Assembly: GCA_016169945.1 (NCBI GenBank) | Contig: JADLSH010000110.1 | Location: 62,001 to 126,000, forward strand | DNA: 64,000 bases | From: Trachythela sp. YZ-2020 | Taxonomy: Eukaryota > Cnidaria > Anthozoa > Malacalcyonacea > Clavulariidae | Direction: 5' to 3' | Shown: positions 36,073 to 45,892 of the stretch, piece by piece | How the letters are laid out: each line of letters opens with the position of its first letter | Position numbering within the stretch: position 1 is the stretch's first letter | Program-made: the position numbers and the translations under genes | The notes under the pieces: generated by a model | Told to the model about the DNA's origin: nothing | Seen by the model: only the letters and a program-made list of their open reading frames with translations | Databases searched by the model: none

Positions 36073-36109
36073 CCATCATGCTTTGCGCTGCCAGTTCGCA
36101 CACCGCCTG
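36073..36109 (-). repeat. Right terminal inverted repeat of the 12-kb element
   Basis: 37 bp, the exact reverse complement of 24,040-24,076. The transposase start codon lies about 390 bp inside, leaving room for a promoter and 5' leader. Confidence 0.9.
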
Positions 36110-36685
36110 TGTACGATGTACACTATATGCCTGACGCCACAGTTTAAAATTCCATAGCCTGATTAAAAAGATTAAAAAAATTCTTCCAACCATAATAATT
36201 GCATTTAATAATCATCGCTGCTAAATCCACAGGAAATCTATTTACGGATTTCCTTGCATCAATCAATCAATCAATACTTGCACATAATCATCTTTTCCAT
36301 TACCACAAATCGATACCGCAAACGGGTTTACAGACAACAATACATAATTACACAACAACCGCGATAATCTACCGTTGTCGTTGGAAAAAGGGTGTAAATC
36401 CAAAAATTCAAATAGCGGCAAAGCACAGATCTTAAACAGCTAGTTTTTCGTGCGGAGCTTACGATTTTTGGGCTTGGATGTAGTAAAAACTGGATTTATG
36501 GTTTTTTAAAGTCTGAATTTGTACGAGACTGAAGAATGGATTTTGTTTTTTGTCATGCAAGTTGATTGGTTGAGAAATTTGATAATGTTGGGTTTTTTTA
36601 TATAAGACGAGGTTTGAGCGTTTTTATATTAGTAAGGTTTGAAGGTGACTAGCAAGTAAAATAAGAAAGGGTTTTAAAATAAAAA

Positions 36686-37000
36686 TGTCTGAGGCAAAAA
36701 AAGTTAACGAGCAAAGGAACTTGGAGGACCAGAGAAAAATGGAAGAAATGAAGAAATATTTTGAGGGGGAAGCATGTTCGTTGGGATACTCTAGCGACGA
36801 TATATGATTGGTATTTTGATGAAGATGAAGATTTTGTGTTCGATGGAAACATTGGGTATTTTGAGGCTGCGTTCGACGAGGCGCTAAAAGAGAAGATGGA
36901 AATGCTGGCGGGTTACCGCCAGTTGCAGCACTGTCCAGAGGACTGCGAGAAGTGCAGAGTTGAAAGAAAAGAGGACAAAAAAAACAAAAAAAACCAGTAA
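36686..37000 (+). pseudogene. Small acidic/coiled protein, unassigned, one frame break
   Basis: Downstream of a TATA-like TTTTTATATAAGACG (about 36,596), an ATG at 36,686 opens a charged helix (KKVNEQRNLEDQRKMEEMKK) in one frame. Around 36,790 the coding signal passes to a second frame: DWYFDEDEDFVFDGNIGYFE, then EALKEKMEMLAGYRQLQ and HCPEDCEKCRVERKEDKK before the stop at 37,000. The combined protein would be about 105 residues with a C-x(3)-C-x(2)-C cluster and a lysine tail. I do not recognise it. An AT-rich 3' end follows. Confidence 0.4.
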
Positions 37001-37590
37001 TTACAAACAGTATTAGAATAAGTAATTTTTTATTGTAAAAATATATATATATATATATTACATTGCTATGTTGAAATTTTACTTTGTAATTTTTTACACT
37101 TGGATGCGACTATATTATTTGATTGTTTATCTTTACGGGAAGTCTTTTAGAAGTTCACTTTTTCTCTGTTTTACTCTAGTAGTTTAGTCTTTTTATGCTA
37201 CGTTTGCGGCAGTATCTAAAGTGTAAATGTTTTGTGTTTAGAAGTTTACCATTCTTACCATACCGTCTGTGATTTCGCAGTAGTCTTCGCAGCAGATTTC
37301 GTTTTGGTCTTTGAGGTTACGGCTGCAATAGTATTTGAACTTTTGTTCGGTCGTTTTAGTGTACGGACACCATTCGTTTGGGAATCGCTTCTTTTTATGA
37401 AAGTGTGATAATGGTCGAAGGCCCGGAGAGTAATAGTTGCATTTGAAGCATCCACAATAATATGCTGATTTTTTGTTGTTGGGGTTTAGGAGTGGGAATA
37501 GGTTGCGTTTTTTTTTCTACGAAGAAGAGAAAACTAGTTGTTAAAAGTGCAATACATTAGGGTTTGACAATACAGTGATAGGTTTTATGT

Positions 37591-37929
37591 CTACATACGT
37601 TTTTTTCTGTGGTTCGTTGCTTTTATCGATGTCTGGTTTTTGTGGTTTGCTGAATTCGAGTGTGTCGATGTCTGGTTTTTGTGTGGTTTTTGTGATTTGA
37701 TTATTTCAACTATGTCGATGTCTGGGTTTGTTGTCGGTTTAGACGGTGATGTTGATGAGACCATTTCTTCGTTTTTTATTCCAAGGGTATCAGTTACAGT
37801 TGCGCCTTTGATGAAACTTATTGTTTCTATCTTGCTGTGTGGGCATCGGTTGTTTGGTGGTTTTCCCTTGGGTGAGGTTTTATTGCATTTATTGCATTCG
37901 CATTTTGCTTTTTTTCTTGCGGGTGTCAA
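37591..37929 (-). CDS. Lys/Asn/Thr-rich small protein, unassigned
   Basis: A 112-codon leftward frame with an N-terminal basic Cys cluster (KKAKCECNKCNKTSPKGKPP...NRCPH) and a low-complexity Asn/His/Thr-rich tail. The cysteine spacing could bind a metal ion. No family recognised. It neighbours the other unassigned frames, and could equally be a chance frame in compositionally biased sequence. Confidence 0.3.
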   Translation of the reverse strand: MTPARKKAKCECNKCNKTSPKGKPPNNRCPHSKIETISFIKGATVTDTLGIKNEEMVSSTSPSKPTTNPDIDIVEIIKSQKPHKNQTSTHSNSANHKNQTSIKATNHRKKRM

Positions 37930-37984
37930 GCTTTCCTTTGCCTTTCTCTTTGGCGTCGTTGTTGTTTTGTTAAAGTGCTACTGT

Positions 37985-38200
37985 GACGAAAAATAATCGT
38001 CGAAAATAACGCATTTTCATGTAGCAATAGCTGTATTATTGTACCATAAACGCTTGTGTAAAATTGCAAACGAACGTGATTAACAACTGCAGAGTTATGA
38101 GCATTTGAAATGTCCAAAATCGCTGTCCGCCATTAAAATCCGCCATCTTGATTATATTGTGTCGCGAAGCGCTTCTGACGTCATAGTCTTAACATACCAT
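37985..38200. repeat. Left copy of an inverted repeat pair
   Basis: The stretch containing GCCGCCATTAAAAT-like sequence (about 38,128) and GACGTCATAGTCTTAAC (38,178-38,194) has a reverse-complement partner at about 43,430-43,660. The match is patchy, strongest over the last 17 bp and the CCGCCATTAAAAT-GCCAT block. Confidence 0.55.
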
Positions 38201-38291
38201 ACGAACACAAGTTGAATAGTATACAAATACAGAGCAGCGTAGGGATGAAAATCTTAGTTTCATCACAAGCTATAGTGGGGTTTCGGAGTCC

Positions 38292-38570
38292 TTGTCTGAA
38301 ACAATTTCTTCTGTTATCTCATCTGTGTATTCGACTGCGAATTTAAGCGAATTTGATACTGAATATCGCCATTTGACAAATATATATATAGGCTTGATAG
38401 GCTTTACCCGAGGAAATAGCCGAATACGAAAAGGCCGCGCCAGGAGAATATGCTGCAAAATCGTTTTGATCGTTGTGTTGATCCTACTTCTCGGAAAATT
38501 TGTTTTCTTAGGCCCAGAATTAAGAATTCATCAGTGCGCGTTTCTTATGTCCTGCTTTGTTTACTGTTAA
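38292..38570 (+). CDS. Small membrane-protein-like frame, unassigned
   Basis: A 92-codon frame with a Ser/Thr-rich start, a basic patch (RIRKGRARRICCK) and a hydrophobic stretch IVLIVVLILLLGKFVFLG that could span a membrane. There is no ATG at the start of the open stretch, so a spliced or truncated 5' end is likely if the frame is real. Unknown family. Confidence 0.3.
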   Translation: MSETISSVISSVYSTANLSEFDTEYRHLTNIYIGLIGFTRGNSRIRKGRARRICCKIVLIVVLILLLGKFVFLGPELRIHQCAFLMSCFVYC

Positions 38571-38998
38571 GGTGTAATGTGGCGATTGTATGCTGGAATT
38601 AGCCAGTATAAAACAACAAGAATGCCGTTGTTGCAATAAATCTGCTGTTACGAGATAAGATGTATCAGTACGAAGATAGTGAGAGAAAGTAAATTTTTGA
38701 CCCTGGTTTTAAAGAAGTCTAAATGAAATTGTTCTAGAAGCAGCTTCGTTAGGTTAGATTCGTTAGAAGACCAAAGGTTATCGAAATTATGTTTTGCTCT
38801 TTCGGGAAGGTCAAATGACAAGAGCCGACTGCGGAGTAAGTATTAAAGACATTGTCCGTTGTTGTAAATATTTAAATATGCCTTAAACATGGACTTATTA
38901 ACATATTCCGCGCATAGTTCTAAAATTATGTTTCGATGTTTGATGCAGGAGCAGTGTCTTACATGCAACTTGTGCGTTTGCTATGCATGGGCAACTAA

Positions 38999-39376
38999 TT
39001 GTTGAAGCAAAGAGCAAAGCTGAATGTTGCTGTCTCAAACATTATTAAAAGGTATGACAATAAGGTTCAGCATTCGCAAATTTTAGAATTCAATGATCTT
39101 GTTCATGAATTGTGTAAGAAACACAATATAACATTCATTGACAATAGCAACATTGACAAAACCATGTTGAACAGATCAAACCTTCACCTAAATTATAATG
39201 GTGATAGGGCACTTGGTAAGACATTGTGTTCCTACCTAAGATCTGTAAGATCTGAAAACCCTAATTATAATAATTGTCAGTATTTTCGTCAAGATAGGCG
39301 ACAATCGAGTCGCCGAAAGGACTGGATATGTTGCCTAACTTACTTAGCACATGTTGCCAAAATGATTCAACAGTAA
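38999..39376 (+). pseudogene. LINE ORF1 C-terminal, SGNH/esterase-like
   Basis: The frame has VSNIIKRYDNKVQHSQILEF, then HNITFIDNSNIDKT and SNLHLNYNGDRALGKTLCSY. The D-N-S-N and G/N-LHLN-x-x-G motifs are the end of the SGNH esterase domain found in CR1-type ORF1 proteins, including the catalytic His. The 5' half is missing, consistent with truncation during reverse transcription. Confidence 0.65.
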
Positions 39377-40587
39377 CTAATAGTTGTTTACATAATACAA
39401 CAAAAACGAGTAGTGATTTCTCTGATACAATTAATTGTCTTCCCAATCAGCGCGGGTTCAAAATGGCCTTTTTGAATATAGTAAGCTTGCCAAAAAGATT
39501 TGATGAAATTAATTTCACTATGTCAAACAAATTATTAGATATAATGTCCTTTAGCGAAACCAGACTTAATTCAACAATACCTGATAGCATGATTCGTATA
39601 GATGGCTATGACATCATACGAAAAGATAGGTCTAGAAATGGTGGTGGTGTCTGCTTTACCTCCGTAGTTCTATAAATTACCAAATCAGACATGATCTCAT
39701 ACCACCTGATTTAGAAGCCATATGCATAGAAATAACTAAACCACATAGTCGACCTTTGTGGTTGTTACAGTTTATAGACCCCCAGATGCATCACCTGATT
39801 TTTTTATACATCTTGAAAATTTATTTAAAAAGATTGATAATGAAAATAAGGAGATCTATATTCTGGGTGATCTTAACTGTGATCTCATTATGCCAAATCC
39901 TGAACATCCAACAAAGAAACTTAAGTCCTTACTCGAAATTTATCAATTATCCCAATTAATAGATGAAGCAACAAGGATAACTATCTCTTCCTCTACTCTT
40001 ATTGACCATTTTATTACCAATAAACCAGGGAAAATTTCCAAATATGGTGTAATTCACACTGGGATCAGTGATCACAGTCTTATTTATGGCATAAGAAAGA
40101 TTAATATAAGACATAAAGATAATGAAAATATTATTGAAATTAGGAACATGAAAAAATTCAGTGAAGAAATTTTTTTGCATGATTTAGGAACTCAATCGTG
40201 GGAGCATGTCTACTTTTTTGCAGACAATCCTAGCACTATGTGGGAAATTTGGAAAGATATATTCTTACAAGTCCTAGATAAACATGCCTCTCTTCAAAGC
40301 AAAAAAATCAAATCTAAAATATCTCCTTGGATTAGTAGTCATATAAGACATGTAATGATTGCAAGAGATAACTTGAAAAGAAAAGCAATCATTACTAAAC
40401 TTGAAACAGATTGGGAAAACTATAAAAAAGTCAGAAATGAAACAAATATTCTACTAAGACAAGCAAAAAGAGACTATCACTCCAAAAAAATATCTGCAGA
40501 AAAGCAAAATCCCAAAGCTGCTTGGAAGACAATTAATACTTTGCTTGGCAAACATAACCAACCAACTAGAGTAAATGAATTAAACCG
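39328..40587 (+). pseudogene. LINE endonuclease (APE type)
   Basis: Two frames joined by a break near 39,660. The first has RGFKMAFLNIVSLPKRFDEI, DIMSFSETRLN and IRKDRSRNGGGVCF. The second (from 39,758) has VTVYRPPDASPDFF, IYILGDLNCDLI and GISDHSLIYGI. SETRL, the GDLN motif and SDH are conserved APE-endonuclease landmarks with catalytic Glu, Asp/Asn and His. It then continues into the linker towards the RT (RDNLKRKAIITKLETDWENY). Confidence 0.8.
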
Positions 40588-40589
40588 TG

Positions 40590-40785
40590 ACCGGACGTTT
40601 GGCCGACAGACATTTGGCCGACAGGCACTAGACCGACAGACGTTTGACCGACATGACCTTTCACCGACAGACATTTAGCCGACAGGACATTTAGCCGACA
40701 GGACATTTAGCCGACAAGACATTTAGCCGACAGGACATTTGGCCGACAAGACATTAGGCCGACAGGACAATTCACCGACAAGATT
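40590..40785. repeat. Minisatellite, 16-18-bp GGCCGACAGGACATTT-type unit
   Basis: About ten tandem copies of TTTAGCCGACAGGACA variants (also GACCGACAGACGTTTG at the left end). It lies between the endonuclease linker and RT domain of the LINE and breaks ORF2. Confidence 0.9.
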
Positions 40786-41139
40786 TTTTATTTCAAGTTT
40801 ATTTCCTAAAAAAATGCTCACGGGTAATGATGACTCCTTGGATGACTCAGACAAATTAATCAGACTATTAGTCAAATTAATGGCCAAGATCAGGAAGGAG
40901 TAAGCCAATAACGAACTTTTATTGGAGCAAATCTCTGCTGGATTTACCAAACGCTGAATTTAAGACTCAAAGCGATTGTGAGTGAATTGGATTAAACGCC
41001 GACAGCTTTCTAGACCAGCCCCAATGATATTGCTGAGGGTTTCAATACCTTCTTTTCAAATATTGGACCAAATTTAGCTGAAGAAATTGGTACAACAGAA
41101 TACCATTTTCTGAATTTACAATTCTAATTCTGAATTTAC

Positions 41140-42661
41140 TGCATTCAAATCAGTTACTGTAAACCATGTTTGTCTTTTACTACGTGAACTATCTGGTAGC
41201 AAAGCTACTGGCCTAGATAAAATATCAAGCAAGATAATTAAAATTGCAGCACCATTGATTTCTGATTCATTGACTTACATTTTTAATCAAGCAATTACTC
41301 TATGTACTTTTCCACATGAGTGGAAGATTGCAAGAGTAATTCCCCTTTTTAAGAATGGCAAACGCAACTTGCCAAGAAATTATCGACCAATTTTTGTCTT
41401 GCCTGCCATTAGTAAAGTTATCGAACGTATCTTATATACTCAACTTTATGAATATTTGTCCGTAAACAACATACTTTCTGAGCATCAATTTGGTTTCAGA
41501 AAATTTCATTCAACTGCTTCAGCTTTACTTGATTGTACGAATGATTGGTACATAAACATGGACAGGAAATTGTTCAATTTGGTTGTATTTATAGACTTAA
41601 AAAAGCCTTTGATACTGTTAACCATGAAATCTTATTGCAAAAACTAATGCAAGTTGGAATCACAGGAAATGCATTTCTACTGCTTAAATCTTATTTAACT
41701 GGCCGTACCCAAAGATGTGAAGTCAATGGCTCTATTTCAAGTGAAAATGGTGTAAAATGTGGTGTGCCTCAATGGTCTATATTAGGACCACTGTTCTTTT
41801 TACTGTATATTAATGGTTTACCTGCATGCCTGAATAAAACAAAACCCCGGCTGTTTGCTGATGACACAAATATCACAGCAGCTGGTGGGTGTTTAAGTGA
41901 TATTGAAGCTGCAGTAAATTTGGATTTAGAAAACCTTCGGAAATGGCTCATGGCAAACAAGCTGAGCTTGAACGTAGCGAAAACTGAATATCAAATTATT
42001 GGTACTAAACCAATGCTAAAAAAAGCTTCTGCTCAACAGCTTAGAATTCATATTCAAAACAAACCAATAAAGCAAGTTTTTCAATGCAAAACGCTAGGTG
42101 TGACTCTTGATGAAAATCTGTGTTGGAAAAGTAGTACAGACACTATTTGTAAAAAGATTTCGTCTGGAATTTATGCTCTCAAACGCATTAAAGAGTATGT
42201 TGATCAAAAAATACTCATTTCTGTGTACAATGCTATAATTCAACCCTATTTCAGCTACTGTTGTGAAGTTTGGAATGTATTTGGTGAAACTCAATCAACA
42301 CGTCTGCAAAAACTTCACAACAGAGCTGCTCGTATTATAGCACATGTGCCAAATGAGGTAGGTCAACAAACTGTACTGAATATATTAGGATGGGAACCAC
42401 TCAAAGAACAAAGAGTGAAAGCCAAGGCAAAAATAATGTTTAAAACGCTCAATACCATGGGGCCAAACTCACTACAAGAATTATTTACTTTCAATACGGA
42501 AATATTAGCTCAAGTTCAATACGCTTGCCAAAGCCAAATACGAACAACATGAAGAAAAGTTTCATGTACGATGGAGCTTCCATATGGAACTCCCTACCAG
42601 AAAATATAAGAGAAATTAAATCAATCTCAAGTTTTAAAATAAAAATCGCTACTCTTAGCTT
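41140..42661 (+). pseudogene. LINE reverse transcriptase and C-terminal region
   Basis: Fingers/palm: GSKATGLDKISSKIIKIAAP, ARVIPLFKNGKRNLPRNYRP, then LSEHQFGFRKFHSTASALLD. A frame break near 41,600 separates VVFIDLKK from AFDTVNHEILLQKLM. Then GVPQWSILGPLFFLLYING (first S/G of the QGSIL motif changed to W) and RLFADDTNITAAG with the FADD catalytic pair. The thumb and C-terminal part include SLNVAKTEYQIIG, LGVTLDENLCW and YCCEVWNVFGETQ. After 42,552 another frame gives IWNSLPENIREIKSISSFK. Confidence 0.85.
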
Positions 42662-43050
42662 ATAAAATCACATGATTCTTAATGTAAATAGATACTTAAT
42701 ATTTGTATATTTGTAACTGCATGATACTTTTTTATTTTTTATTTACTTGTAACTATTTGTTAATATTTTACACGCCCATTGTGGAAACCAGCTTTAGCTG
42801 ACAATGTTAGCGTGGTTAAATAAAGTTATCATCATCATCACACTTTACAGGCTGTTCAAACCTCCCGATGCCGTGTTGCTTTTACAACAAAATAAATGAA
42901 TGTATCATCCCCGTTGATATATAGACTCGTATATGAATGAATCATCCGCGTAGATCTTGTTAAAAACCTATTTTAGATCGAATGAAAATAATAAATATTG
43001 CGTGAGTTTATAGTATTCACATTATGTATTAAAATATGGAAAATATGTAT

Positions 43051-43314
43051 TCATATAATCTCTATATAATTATTATTATACGCCGGTCTCTTGTTGTTGC
43101 ACAGGTGACTTATTTCGAATAGGTACAGCGCCAGGTCGAGTCGTCGTGTCAAACTATTTAAATGAACAAAACTGTCGAGAAATAGTCCGAACAAATCATA
43201 CCGGCAAGGTACATCCCGCGAACTCGGGTAGAAATTGGCGCGATTTGCGCAAATTCTCGCATATTCTCTCAAAGATTCGTCATTCGGGCTCTTAGCAATG
43301 ATATATATATACAC
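43051..43314 (-). CDS. Unassigned coding-like frame
   Basis: An 87-codon leftward frame (ANRANFYPSSRDVPCRYDLF, then FVHLNSLTRRLDLALYLFE) with balanced amino acid use and no low complexity. It starts within an AT-rich tract, so the true 5' end is uncertain. It resembles no family that I know. It lies between the LINE 3' end and the right copy of the inverted repeat. Confidence 0.3.
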   Translation of the reverse strand: MYIYIIAKSPNDESLREYARICANRANFYPSSRDVPCRYDLFGLFLDSFVHLNSLTRRLDLALYLFEISHLCNNKRPAYNNNYIEII

Positions 43315-43429
43315 ATATTTTTCTCATAATTATTAATGCAGTCTTCTACAACAAAATGCGAAGAAGGCATGGTCGAAGAAAGTGAATTTTACTAAATACT
43401 ATATATGTATATCCTATACACGCGATTCT

Positions 43430-43660
43430 ATGGTTAAGACTATGACGTCACAGTCTGCTAAACACTTGACCTTTCCAATATGGCGCATTTTAATGGCGGC
43501 TGTGAAAATTCGAACTTTATCTTCGTATAACTGCGTCAGGATTTGAGATATCACACTAAAAGTTTGCGAGAAAACGTCTTTATACGTATTCTATACAGTA
43601 ACGGAAGTTTTCAGATGCTGTTGTCATATGCATCCAGTTTCTTTGCACTAGAGATGAGAA
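43430..43660. repeat. Right copy of an inverted repeat pair
   Basis: Contains GGTTAAGACTATGACGTCA (43,431) and ATTTTAATGGCGGC (43,486), the reverse complement of blocks at 38,128-38,195. Together the pair brackets the LINE and its neighbouring small frames. Confidence 0.55.
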
Positions 43661-43686
43661 GGACAGTGTTAATAGTGTTTTTTTAA

Positions 43687-43905
43687 GTGAAACATATAAA
43701 TACACAAAAATATGTTAGCTTACCTATGAATAGTTCTAATGCTAGTTTGCATTTTTCGCATTCTTTTACCGTACAATCGCAAGGGATGCTGATGGCTGAC
43801 GGACATACTGTGTATTTGTTTTCAGTTGAAGACATTTTTCCGTGTGTGAGAGGGTGCAAAAAAGTGCTGTTACTTATACTATTTTGTTTTGGTTTGTTGT
43901 TATAA
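43687..43905 (+). CDS. Small unassigned frame with hydrophobic C-terminus
   Basis: A 72-codon frame beginning MKHINTQKYVSLPMNSSNAS and ending in CKKVLLLILFCFGLLL, a potential membrane anchor. No recognised family. Grouped here with the other unassigned frames because of proximity and similar base composition. Confidence 0.3.
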   Translation: MKHINTQKYVSLPMNSSNASLHFSHSFTVQSQGMLMADGHTVYLFSVEDIFPCVRGCKKVLLLILFCFGLLL

Positions 43906-44006
43906 AAAGTTTATTTATGATGAGTATTGTTTCAAATTTAATTGATTTTAATGTTGAAGGTGTGATAAAATTGTAAATTATCAACTTTGGTGGAAAGATT
44001 TTATTC

Positions 44007-44397
44007 TAATTGTAAACGTGGAAGAGGGTTGTGGTTATCATACTATAGATGAGGTTGATCGTTGTTATGATATAATTTCGCCTGTACTTGAAAAGGAAAA
44101 AGAGACTGTAAATTTGTTAGCAGCTTATAATTATATTTTAGACGAGGTTAAGGCTTATTAGAGATTCATTTAGCTGAAAATGTGCATAAGTTGATTTTAA
44201 AAGATATTAAGTCGTCTAAAAAGACAAAAGCTGGGGAATTCAGTAATAAGATTAGAGCAACATGTTTTATTGGTGAAATATATGTATATGCACACCCTGA
44301 AGGATTGCTAGATAAGGTACACGGTTAGATAGACATAATGAGTTGATATATTTTGCGCAATTGGAAAAGGATTTAAAGCAACGAGTTTATACTTAAC
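44007..44397 (+). pseudogene. Unassigned protein remnant, coding signal over three frames
   Basis: Coding-like sequence runs from about 44,007 in three consecutive frames without an intron signature. First comes NVEEGCGYHTIDEVDRCYDI followed by ISPVLEKEKETVNLLAAYNY. After a break near 44,158 comes LEIHLAENVHKLILKDIKSS and NKIRATCFIGEIYVYAHPEG. After a break near 44,326 comes LDRHNELIYFAQLEKDLKQR and a stop at 44,397. Mixed helix-forming composition suggests a genuine former protein of at least 130 residues. I do not recognise it, and two single-base breaks imply decay or sequencing error. Confidence 0.45.
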
Positions 44398-45095
44398 GAT
44401 CGTAAAGTGCATCGCTCTAAAACATCTATACTCTACAATAGTTTGAGCGAACCATACGTGGGTATTTATTTGTATTTGTGGGAAACTAAAGAGAAACTAG
44501 AAATCATTGTTTCAGACATAAACGCGCAATAACAAGCTCTATTTATTAGAGTTCAAGGGTCAGCTGTCACCGTATTCTTGATAATTATTACACTGTAAAC
44601 GGGTCATGTTTTTACAAGAAAACCGAAGAGCTTAGTTCTCCCTACGTCTTGCAATATTTCAAGATGATCATATAGCTCCTCATTATTATACTTCGATTTG
44701 ACCCAAACGCTTCAACAGACTCGATATAAGTATTCAGCGAGACGCATTCCTGACGACAAGTAATATGAGGGATATTATAATTCCAACAACAAACATTGCG
44801 CCTTCAACACTTGAAGATCGTACGGCGCATCGCTCTAAATTAAACATCTATACTCTACAATAGTTTGAGCGAACGTACCATACGTGGGTATTTGTTTGTA
44901 TTTGTGGGAAACTAAAGAGAAACTAGAATCAGTGTTGAATATAATTGAGACATAAACGCGCAATAATGCGAAGCTCTATTTATTAGAGTTCAAGAGTCAG
45001 CTATCACATATTTCTTGATAATTATTACACTCGATATAAGTGTTTGAACAGACTCGATATAAGTATTCAGCGAGACGCATTCCTCACGACAACAG
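44398..45095. repeat. Direct duplication, copies about 280-365 bp
   Basis: 44,398-44,762 and 44,816-45,095 share GCATCGCTCTAAA, TCTATACTCTACAATAGTTT, GTATTTGTGGGAAACTAAAG, CATAAACGCGCAATAA, TATTTATTAGAGTTCAAG and GTATTCAGCGAGACGCATTC. The first copy contains an extra 80-90 bp before the last block. Non-coding. Confidence 0.85.
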
Positions 45096-45828
45096 TGGAA
45101 TACGCAAGACTTTAGCGAGCTTAACTATCTACAACGCCAACGTCGACAACGCGCCCTTCTAACAATGAAGTTTTTCGCTTGTAATAAAGCAATGGAAAAA
45201 CTTGTAGTCCCAAGAGAATTCTCGACGTCGTCTCTGTCTTGTTAACGACGCCAACTAGAGCATTTTTACGTCATACATGTACAATTACACAATGTTTTAT
45301 TTTTAATTTAAGAACCTGAAAAAACCACTTTACTTACCTTTACACCACGTTTCTAAAGGTGTATAAAGTTAATATTTCATTGCTGTGACGTCAATGACCA
45401 TCCGTCAGTCACAAACAGCATCAGATTTCTCAACCAATCACAAATCGACACGTCATACATTGACGTCACTTCCGCAAAAAAAATGCATAAATAAGCGCGA
45501 AATTCAAATCTCATTCAGTCGGCTCAACGAAGGCTTTGGGTTCGGAGCTCCACTACCCCCCGCAGGGAGGAAAGACTGCCGCGGGGGGGCTGGGACCCAG
45601 GAGGAAACCCCTTCCCAATCCACCCTAGCAACAAAACCACACCTAGCAAAAAGTTTTTGGTCAACTTTAGTAAAATTCGCCTATTTTTTCCACTGATTTA
45701 GTCGTATTTAATTGATTTAGTCCTATTTAATTTGCTCCCCACGTCCAAAATCGACCAATATCACATTTCTGCTGATTCAGCAGATCTATTTTTAGTAACA
45801 CACCCATACAAATCCCAGTTAACTTTTT
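45096..45828. other. Gene-free region upstream of the Crypton
   Basis: No recognised gene. A G/C-rich patch at 45,555-45,615 (CCCCCCGCAGGGAGG, CCGCGGGGGGGCTGGG) could fold into hairpins. It may hold the promoter or leader of the recombinase gene. Confidence 0.4.
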
Positions 45829-45892
45829 TTGTTATATAAATATTTTTTATTATATACTACTACAACAACAAAAAACAACTTACGATTTAAAC

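Larger units (their letters stand above)
24040..36109. mobile_element. 12.07-kb DNA transposon (Academ-like) with XPG nuclease, HIRAN and DDE transposase
   Basis: The ends at 24,040-24,076 and 36,073-36,109 are perfect 37-bp inverted repeats beginning CAGGCGGTGTGCGAACTGG; after one mismatch CGAA also matches. Enclosed are an XPG/EXO1-like gene and a HIRAN frame on +, and a multi-exon DDE transposase with a SANT-like start on -, arranged convergently. Flanks read ...AAATG and TGTACG..., so no target duplication of 3 bp or more is evident. The combination of a large intron-bearing transposase with an XPG nuclease recalls Academ elements; I recall a lineage named AcademX for the XPG trait, but cannot verify it. 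Perfect terminal repeats suggest fairly recent mobility, yet the transposase is broken and five later insertions sit in introns or intergenic space. Confidence 0.85.
38990..42841 (+). mobile_element. CR1-like LINE, 5'-truncated, ORFs broken
   Basis: Order: an esterase-type ORF1 end, an endonuclease, a reverse transcriptase, a C-terminal domain, and a 3' end with AATAAAG followed by an ATC-repeat tail (42,829-42,841). An SGNH esterase-like ORF1 plus a short simple-repeat 3' tail points to the CR1/L2 group. The RT region is interrupted by a minisatellite at 40,590-40,785 and several frame changes. Confidence 0.8.

Noticed and set aside
45385..45696. 104-codon frame upstream of the Crypton as its N-terminal exon
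   Set aside because: The frame crosses a G/C-rich hairpin-like region and has no domain similarity; no convincing splice link to 45,893.
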